Shown: in pieces, positions 6,623-11,078 of the stretch
Layout of the letters: every line of letters begins with the position of its first letter
Numbering within the stretch: position 1 is the stretch's first letter
Assembly: GCA_018780025.1 (NCBI GenBank)
Contig: JADMKH010000018.1
Span: 1-11,078, forward strand
Direction: 5' to 3'
DNA length: 11,078 nt
Source of the DNA: Thiobacillus sp.
GTDB lineage: Bacteria; Pseudomonadota; Gammaproteobacteria; Burkholderiales; Thiobacillaceae
The notes under the pieces: model-generated
Database searches by the model: none
What the model saw: only the letters and a program-made list of their open reading frames with translations
Told to the model about the DNA's origin: nothing
Position numbers and translations under genes: made by a program

Positions 6623-7552
6623 TCAGCCTTGCCCAGACCCCATCCCGCCCTGCGACTTCACCACGCTCATCGCCCCTGCAATCAGGGTGCTGATGTCGGC
6701 CATGTTGGACGGCACGATCAGGGTGTTGCTGGTTCTGGCGATGCCGGCAAAGGCTTCGACATACTTTTCCGCGACTTTCAGGTTCACCGCCTGCATCCCA
6801 CCTGGCAACTCGATGGCACGCGCCACCCGCGCAATGGCCTCGGCATTGGCCACCGCAATCGCCTTGATCGCCTCGGCCTCGCCTTCGGCGACGTTGATGG
6901 CAGCCTGCTTCTCGCCCTCGGACTCCTGAATCGCCGCATTGCGTTGGCCGGTGGCGATGTTGATCTGTTCCTGCATGCGGCCTTCGGACGAGGCAATCAG
7001 CGCGCGCTTTTCGCGTTCGGCGGTGATCTGCCGCTGCATGGCGTGAAGAATCTCCTTGGGCGGCGTCAGGTCCTTGATCTCGTAGCGCAGCACCTTGACG
7101 CCCCAGTTGGTCGAGGCTTCGTTCAGCGCCATCACCACACCGCGGTTGATGTCATCCCGCTCCTCGAAGGTGCGGTCCATTTCCATCTTGCCGATCATCG
7201 AGCGCAGGGTGGTTTGCGCCAGTTGCGAAATCGCCGCGATATAGTCGCTCGCCCCGTAGGATGCCATCTTCGGATCCGTGACCTGAAAATAAAGAATGCC
7301 ATCGACCGACAACTGCGTGTTGTCGCGCGTGATGCAAATCTGGCTCGGCACGTCGAGCGGGATTTCCTTCAGCAAGTGCTTGTAGGCAACCGCATCAATA
7401 AACGGAATCACCAGATTCAGGCCCGGCGCGAGCACGGCGTGAAACTTGCCCAGGCGTTCGATCACCCAGGCGTTTTGCTGCGGCACCACGCGAACGCCCT
7501 TGGCGACAACGATGGCGATGACAACAAGAATAACCAGCGCAACAGTTTCCAT
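6623..7552 (-). CDS. qmcA: Paraslipin, SPFH/stomatin-family membrane protein (QmcA-like)
   Basis: A 309-residue SPFH protein; E. coli QmcA is about 305 residues by my recollection. One N-terminal membrane anchor (residues 3-20) is followed by the SPFH/band-7 domain (about 20-180) with VPQQNAWVIERLGKF (23-37), PGLNLVIPFID (43-53) and VDGILYFQVTDP (83-94). Next come a long Ala/Glu-rich coiled coil (about 175-245) and the paraslipin C-terminus (LPGGMQAVNLKVAEKYVEAF, 249-268). These proteins form large oligomeric rings or cages that organise membrane microdomains and shield proteases. The NfeD gene lies 26 bases upstream on the same strand, the usual partner. The start is firm: AAAGGA sits 5 bases before the ATG. 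It is the last gene of the minus-strand run. The gene symbol follows family resemblance. Confidence 0.9.
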   Translation of the reverse strand: METVALVILVVIAIVVAKGVRVVPQQNAWVIERLGKFHAVLAPGLNLVIPFIDAVAYKHLLKEIPLDVPSQICITRDNTQLSVDGILYFQVTDPKMASYGASDYIAAISQLAQTTLRSMIGKMEMDRTFEERDDINRGVVMALNEASTNWGVKVLRYEIKDLTPPKEILHAMQRQITAEREKRALIASSEGRMQEQINIATGQRNAAIQESEGEKQAAINVAEGEAEAIKAIAVANAEAIARVARAIELPGGMQAVNLKVAEKYVEAFAGIARTSNTLIVPSNMADISTLIAGAMSVVKSQGGMGSGQG

Positions 7553-7557
7553 TTTTT

Positions 7558-7563
7558 TCCTTT
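7558..7563 (-). promoter_or_regulatory. Strong ribosome-binding site of the paraslipin gene
   Basis: The minus strand reads AAAGGA followed by five A and the ATG at 7552. It fixes the paraslipin start and is one of the best ribosome-binding sites in the window. Confidence 0.7.
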
Positions 7564-7578
7564 AGCCCCGTGTGGGGA

Positions 7579-7986
7579 TTAGTTTCCCAGAATCAGCGTG
7601 TTGCCTTTAACTGCCCGAATGATGAGCGCACGCGAACTGTCCACGCTTGTCGATTCAGCTTCGGCATCCCATACCGCACCGCGGTATTTAACCTGGCCCC
7701 GGCCATTCTGCCAGGACTCAAGCTGCACAATTTGTCCAATATCCATATCCTGCACAATGGACTCCGGGTGATCGGTTTTGCGTTTCCAATGCCGTAACGC
7801 CAGGGTTCCCAGCACGGCAATCACACTCGCTGTCAGCAATTGCGCCAGCAAGCCGGCGCCAAGCCAGGCAACTCCACCCGCGGCGGCGGCAGCTACGCCA
7901 TACACCAGTAAATAGAATGTGCCGCTGGTGATCTCCACCCCCACCAGCACCGCCGCCAGAACCCACCACAACAAGTACGCCTGCAT
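7579..7986 (-). CDS. NfeD-family membrane protein, short form
   Basis: A 135-residue NfeD protein of the short type (NfeD1b/YbbJ class, no ClpP-like protease domain). Membrane helices lie at about residues 4-21, 25-42 and 46-64, with YLLVYGVAAAAAGG in the middle. A soluble OB-fold domain (about 75-135) follows, with GQIVQLESWQNGRGQVKYRG and the closing ALIIRAVKGNTLILGN typical of NfeD. NfeD proteins bind and support SPFH proteins, and here the paraslipin follows by 26 bases, so a physical complex in the inner membrane is expected. The ATG at 7986 follows the previous stop by one base and has an AGGAG 5 bases upstream, inside the end of that gene. Translation of the two is therefore probably linked. 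Confidence 0.9.
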   Translation of the reverse strand: MQAYLLWWVLAAVLVGVEITSGTFYLLVYGVAAAAAGGVAWLGAGLLAQLLTASVIAVLGTLALRHWKRKTDHPESIVQDMDIGQIVQLESWQNGRGQVKYRGAVWDAEAESTSVDSSRALIIRAVKGNTLILGN

Positions 7987-7987
7987 C

Positions 7988-8494
7988 TCATCTCCTGATT
8001 ATCACGGGGCGATTCGCCAACTCGTCTGGATTATCTCCGGTCGGCGGAAAGTGTATCGTTAAAAGCGCGCTGATCTGTTCGATTCCAGCCAGCGCGCCGC
8101 GCTCGAAGTCGCCCTCTCTGAATGCCGTTTCCATGGTCTGCGCAATCGCTTCCCACGCAGCCGCATCCACCCGCGCGGCAATGCCGCGATCGGCAATAAT
8201 TTCAATGTCGTGGTCGGCCAGCAGCAGGTAAACCAGCACCCCGCTGTTGTATTCGGTATCCCACACCCGCAGATTGGAAAACACCTCGACCGCGCGTTCG
8301 CGGCCCGTCATGCCGCGCCACACCCAGGAGGGTGCAAGGCTGTTCTCTATGGCAAATCGGACTTCGCCATGATGCGTGGCTTCGCTGGCGCGAATGGCCG
8401 CCTCGATCGCGTCAAGCGTGGCCTTGGGGAACGCGCGCCGCCAGGTCCAGGCCGGCATGAAGACATGTTTGAGCCAGCGCTTGAAGTTCACCAT
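7988..8494 (-). CDS. Second TPM-domain protein, cytoplasmic short form
   Basis: A 168-residue protein of the TPM (TLP18.3/Psb32/MOLO-1) superfamily without signal peptide, membrane helix or glycine tail. Visible family features are the start helix (AFPKATLDAIEAAIRASEAT, 21-40), THHGEVRFAIE (40-50), then NSGVLVYLLLADHDIEIIAD (83-102) and the closing FREGDFERGALAGIEQISALL (125-145). That last segment matches the end of the TPM fold in the gene upstream. The function is unknown; the family is linked to membrane-complex assembly or repair, and some members have phosphatase activity. The frame stays open upstream to 8698, but that part is an Arg/Trp-rich read-through of the neighbour's glycine-codon repeats. 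The ATG at 8494 overlaps the upstream stop by 7 bases (ATGGTGA), which supports it. Tandem exported and cytoplasmic TPM genes recur next to lemA in proteobacteria, as I recall. Confidence 0.85.
   Translation of the reverse strand: MVNFKRWLKHVFMPAWTWRRAFPKATLDAIEAAIRASEATHHGEVRFAIENSLAPSWVWRGMTGRERAVEVFSNLRVWDTEYNSGVLVYLLLADHDIEIIADRGIAARVDAAAWEAIAQTMETAFREGDFERGALAGIEQISALLTIHFPPTGDNPDELANRPVIIRR
7992..7996 (-). promoter_or_regulatory. Ribosome-binding site of nfeD inside the preceding gene
   Basis: The minus strand reads AGGAG, then ATGAG, then the NfeD ATG. The site lies within the last codons of the upstream TPM-like gene, so ribosomes ending that gene arrive at it directly. Confidence 0.7.
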
Positions 8495-9342
8495 GAGCCT
8501 GACGCGCCTCCGCCGCCGAATCCACCGCCACCGCCTCCCCAGGAGCCGCCACCGCCCAATCCGCCACTGCCGCCGCGCCAGGGGCCGCCACCATAGCCGC
8601 CACCATTTGACCAGCCCCCCCCTCCTCCAAGGATCAACGCCACGCCGCCAAACACAAACAAGGCGATGATCAACAGCACAAGACTGATCCCGAACCACAT
8701 TGCCCCCACGATGGCGCTGCCCAATGCTGCCACGCTGGCTGCTGCGGTTTGACCCATCAAGGTGGTCAGCAGCAGGCCTCCAAACACGCCACCCACGATG
8801 AGTATGATGAATGCGTCGCTATCCAGATCAGCACCCGCTGTCCCAGGTGCAGGCAAGGCCTCACCCGCTACAAGCCGCATCAGTTGCTGCACGCCCGCAT
8901 CGATGCCGCCATGGAAGTCGCCCGCCTTGAAGTAGGGCGTGATGACTTCGGCGATCACCCGCTTGGCGATCGCGTCAGGTATCGCGCCTTCCAGGCCGTA
9001 CCCCACCTCGATGCGCAATTTGCGGTCGTTTTTGGCAACAATCAGAATCACACCGTCATCGACTTTTTCGCGGCCTATTTTCCATTGGTCGGCGACGCGA
9101 ATGCCAAACTGGGCGATGTCTTCGGGCTCAGTGGTGGGCACGAGCAACACCGCGATCTGACTGCCTTTTTTTGCTTCGAACGCGGCAAGCTTGTTTTCCA
9201 GTGCAGCGACCTGATCGGCGCTCAGCGTGGCGGTGAGGTCGGTGACGCGGCGCGACAGCTCGGGAACGGCCACCTGGGCCCAGGCCGACCACGCAAACAG
9301 CAGCAGAAGAAAACCGAGCGCAACACGAGCCCGGCGATTCAT
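8488..9342 (-). CDS. Exported TPM-domain protein with glycine-rich tail (YgcG type)
   Basis: A 284-residue protein. Residues 1-22 are a signal peptide ending AWA-Q. The periplasmic TPM domain spans about 27-160: LSRRVTDLTATLS, then QIAVLLVPTTEPEDI, VDDGVILIVAKNDRKLRIEV, GYGLEGAIPD and FHGGIDAGVQQL. Two hydrophobic stretches follow (about 176-197 and 204-238), then a tail of about 45 residues that is mostly Gly with a few Trp, Phe and Ser, ending GASGSW. This is the YgcG/TPM_phosphatase layout. The role is unknown, though such genes pair with lemA very often. The ATG at 9342 is preferred over a TTG at 9351 because it gives a compact MNRRAR signal peptide. It lies 15 bases after lemA and its stop overlaps the next gene by 7 bases. 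The glycine tract gives spurious long frames on other strands. Confidence 0.9.
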   Translation of the reverse strand: MNRRARVALGFLLLLFAWSAWAQVAVPELSRRVTDLTATLSADQVAALENKLAAFEAKKGSQIAVLLVPTTEPEDIAQFGIRVADQWKIGREKVDDGVILIVAKNDRKLRIEVGYGLEGAIPDAIAKRVIAEVITPYFKAGDFHGGIDAGVQQLMRLVAGEALPAPGTAGADLDSDAFIILIVGGVFGGLLLTTLMGQTAAASVAALGSAIVGAMWFGISLVLLIIALFVFGGVALILGGGGGWSNGGGYGGGPWRGGSGGLGGGGSWGGGGGGFGGGGASGSW

Positions 9343-9357
9343 GACAGGCAAGTCCGG

Positions 9358-10023
9358 TTAGTAAGCAGGAGTCGAACTGGCGGGTGCCGAGTCGCCACTT
9401 GCCGGGGCAGCCGGCGCGGGCGCACCAAAGTCGACCTTGGGCGGCGCTGAAATGGCCTTTTCGTTTTCCACCGTAAAGCTCGGCTTGGTCTGGTAGCCGA
9501 ACAGCATCGCAGTGAGGTTGGACGGAAAGGAACGCACGGTGACGTTGTAGGTTTTGACCGCCGCGATGTAACGGTTGCGCGCAACCGTGATGCGGTTCTC
9601 GGTACCTTCGAGCTGGGCCTGCAGGTCGCGAAACAGACCGTCCGCCTTCAATTGAGGATAGTTCTCGGCCACCAGCAGCAGACGCGAAATCGCGCCGGTC
9701 AGTTCACCCTGCGCGGCGATGAACTTCTGGAAGGCGACCTCGTCGTTGACGAGTTCGGGCGTGGCCTGAATCGCACCGACACGGGCGCGCGCCTCGGTCA
9801 CGCTGATAAACACATCCTTCTCGTGCACCGCATAGCCCTTCACCACGTTGACCAGATTCGGCACCAGATCGGCGCGGCGCTGATACTGGTTCAAGACTTC
9901 GGCCCAGGTGGCCTTGATGTCCTCGTCTGTCGTCTGGAAGGTGTTGTACCCGCAGCCAGACAAGACCAGGGCCAAGCATCCTGCGACCCCCCATTCAAGC
10001 GTTTTCAGCCATGTAATCATCAT
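9358..10023 (-). CDS. lemA: LemA-family lipoprotein
   Basis: A 221-residue LemA protein. Residues 1-24 form a lipoprotein signal ending in the lipobox L-S-G-C (Cys24), so a lipid-anchored envelope protein is expected rather than the membrane-helix form. The core helical bundle (about 30-190) carries the family patterns NQYQRRADLVPNLVNVVKGY (45-64), HEKDVFISVTEARA (67-80), ISRLLLVAENYPQLKAD (111-127), ENRITVARNRYIAAV (142-156) and the end FPSNLTAMLFGYQTKPSF. A Pro/Ala/Ser-rich tail of about 30 residues follows. The biochemical role is unknown. ATG codons at 10023 and 10020 are adjacent; GGGAG is 3 bases from the first and 6 from the second, so the second may be the real start. It begins the lemA-TPM-TPM-nfeD-slipin run, 35 bases after the methyltransferase gene. 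Confidence 0.93.
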   Translation of the reverse strand: MMITWLKTLEWGVAGCLALVLSGCGYNTFQTTDEDIKATWAEVLNQYQRRADLVPNLVNVVKGYAVHEKDVFISVTEARARVGAIQATPELVNDEVAFQKFIAAQGELTGAISRLLLVAENYPQLKADGLFRDLQAQLEGTENRITVARNRYIAAVKTYNVTVRSFPSNLTAMLFGYQTKPSFTVENEKAISAPPKVDFGAPAPAAPASGDSAPASSTPAY

Positions 10024-10026
10024 CGT

Positions 10027-10031
10027 CTCCC
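10027..10031 (-). promoter_or_regulatory. Ribosome-binding site of lemA
   Basis: The minus strand reads GGGAG, three bases before the ATG at 10023 and six before the ATG at 10020. The spacing favours the second ATG. Confidence 0.6.
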
Positions 10032-10058
10032 GGATTAGTCAAGATTGAACATTCAAGT

Positions 10059-11078
10059 TTATGCCACCCCCCAGGTGGCAAACAGCGGATCGGATTCTTC
10101 GAGCCTGTCGGCGTAACGGTCGTCCTTGGGCCGCTTGAGTCCGCGCTCGACGTAGGTTTCCACTTTTTTGAAGCCGGCCTGCTTGATCAGCGTGCCCACC
10201 CAGGCCATGCGCTCCATCGGATGCAGCTCGGTCCACAGCTTGATCACCTTGGGCGGGAAATAGCGATTCGACACGATCACCACGAACATGCCGCCCGGCT
10301 TCAGCACCCGCCTGGCTTCGGCAACGATCTTGTGTGGTTGCGTCAGGTATTCGAACGATACCGTGCACACCACGGCGTCGAAGCTGGCATCGGCAAACGG
10401 CAACGTGGGATTGTCGTTGAGATCGTGAACGATGCGCTCGGAAAGCTGCGGATTGTCGGCCAGCTCCTCGGCATTCATGCCCAGGCCCACAGCGGAACCG
10501 ATGGTATCGGGAAGATGCGAACGCCAGCCGGCCATCAGATCGAGTACCCGTGCTTTCTCAGGTAACACCGTGCGATACAGCGCCTGGATGCGGCGCGCAC
10601 AAACGGCGTCGAAATGGGTCACTTTTCTGGGTTGCTCATAGAACGCGGCATCGGGCGCCTCGTCTTCACGGCTGAATGCATTGGCCCCTTCAAACTCGGT
10701 CGGCGTCAGCATCTGCGTCTCCATGCCGCTCCATTCCAGCAGCTGCGCAACCTGTCCCACGGGCTGGGTGGAAACATCGCTTTTGCCGCTGTCGATACTG
10801 AAAATACGGCCTTGCAACGGATGACTGAAATTGGCGACGAAACTTTCTCCGCTCACCTTCATCACCCGAAACATCGGAGCGGGTACGTCGTCGGCATGCA
10901 ACAGCATGGACGGATAGAAGCGCCCCATTTTGAGCGGCGCAATATCGCTGCGGAAGACCTCGTTCGGCACTTCCTGTTCGAGTTTGGGACCGACGTCGAC
11001 CTGCGCGTCGACCGGCGGGGTATCGCCCGGCATCCAGACCACCACTTGATGGCGGCCCAGATCGGAAAAGTAGTTAAC
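10059..11078 (-). CDS. SAM-dependent methyltransferase with SlyD/FKBP-like N-terminal region (5' end outside window)
   Basis: The frame is open to the window edge and shows 339 residues; a GTG at 11045 is an internal candidate, not a proven start. Residues about 25-95 resemble the part of SlyD-type FKBP prolyl isomerases after the chaperone flap: LEQEVPNEVF (33-42, compare SlyD LVQRVPKDVF), LKMG (49-52), and FRVMKVSGESFVANFSHPLQ (70-89, compare SlyD VDGNHMLAG). The class I methyltransferase domain spans about 155-310. Its motif I is the variant RVLDLMAGWRSHLP (177-190) instead of LDxGxGxG, followed by VGLGMNAEEL (197-206), the acidic loop HDLNDNPTLPF, SFDAVVCTVSFEYL (232-245) and RVLKPGGMF (257-265). 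This motif I type is known in a methyltransferase subgroup of unknown substrate. No signal peptide or membrane segment is visible. It ends 35 bases before lemA. Confidence 0.8.
   Translation of the reverse strand, partial: VNYFSDLGRHQVVVWMPGDTPPVDAQVDVGPKLEQEVPNEVFRSDIAPLKMGRFYPSMLLHADDVPAPMFRVMKVSGESFVANFSHPLQGRIFSIDSGKSDVSTQPVGQVAQLLEWSGMETQMLTPTEFEGANAFSREDEAPDAAFYEQPRKVTHFDAVCARRIQALYRTVLPEKARVLDLMAGWRSHLPDTIGSAVGLGMNAEELADNPQLSERIVHDLNDNPTLPFADASFDAVVCTVSFEYLTQPHKIVAEARRVLKPGGMFVVIVSNRYFPPKVIKLWTELHPMERMAWVGTLIKQAGFKKVETYVERGLKRPKDDRYADRLEESDPLFATWGVA
10062..10080. other. Hairpin at the end of the methyltransferase gene
   Basis: TGCCACC (10062-10068) and GGTGGCA (10074-10080) form a perfect 7-bp stem with a 5-base loop. 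It covers the last codons of the methyltransferase gene and touches its stop. No T-run follows on the minus strand, so it is a poor terminator. It could slow RNA polymerase or stabilise the end of a processed methyltransferase message before lemA. Confidence 0.4.

Noticed and set aside
6593..7582. Long plus-strand open frame of 329 codons, antisense to the paraslipin gene
   Set aside because: The minus-strand paraslipin is unmistakable and has a strong ribosome-binding site. The plus frame has a His/Arg/Gly/Leu-rich composition typical of antisense frames in GC-rich DNA.
8210..8596. Plus-strand open frame with a proline-rich end
   Set aside because: It is the antisense of the glycine-rich tail and the TPM-like gene; the proline run mirrors glycine codons. 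No independent start signal or family match.
8488..8630. GC-rich repeat region that could be taken for a tandem repeat or CRISPR-like element
   Set aside because: The repetition follows from glycine codons in one protein tail; units are irregular and there are no spacers of constant length.
8495..8698. Upstream extension of the second TPM gene, rich in Arg and Trp
   Set aside because: It lies fully inside the glycine-rich tail of the preceding gene in a shifted frame, and its composition is the expected by-product of GGN-rich codons. The ATG at 8494 with the 7-base overlap is the natural start.

Overview
The window looks like ordinary chromosome of a Gram-negative proteobacterium. GC is moderate to high, genes are packed tightly, and proteins carry Sec or lipoprotein signals. 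The LysR protein, the LplT N-terminus and the small LysR-linked hypothetical resemble betaproteobacterial versions as I remember them. That taxonomic call is inference. I see no mobile element, tRNA, rRNA, CRISPR array or phage gene, and no gene-free stretch longer than about 160 bases.

Layout. (1) Positions 1-555, plus strand: the C-terminal part of an Irr-like Fur-family regulator, then a small DUF2007-type protein with a zinc ribbon. (2) Positions 568-1880, minus strand: a LysR-family regulator whose stop codon overlaps the start of a conserved small hypothetical. (3) Positions 2037-3254, plus strand: LplT, a lysophospholipid transporter, divergent from lysR across a 156-base regulatory gap; its usual acyltransferase partner Aas is not next to it. 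(4) Positions 3289-6465, minus strand: an exported alpha/beta hydrolase followed after 3 bases by a membrane-bound c-di-GMP enzyme (CHASE4-like sensor, HAMP, GGDEF, EAL), with all the motifs expected for activity. (5) Positions 6466-6622: an AT-rich gap with a perfect 10-bp palindrome. (6) Positions 6623-11078, minus strand: a run of six genes in transcription order. They are a methyltransferase with a SlyD/FKBP-like N-terminal region (cut by the window edge), LemA lipoprotein, exported TPM-domain protein with a glycine-rich tail, a second cytoplasmic TPM-like protein, NfeD, and a QmcA-type paraslipin.

Functionally, the last block is the most notable. It joins two membrane-associated modules that are usually seen apart: LemA/TPM (YgcG type) and NfeD/SPFH (QmcA-YbbJ type). 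Gene overlaps and spacings of 1 to 35 bases suggest one transcript. Taken with LplT, the window is rich in envelope and membrane-maintenance functions, but a single shared pathway is not shown. The best leads are the SlyD-like/methyltransferase fusion and this combined operon.
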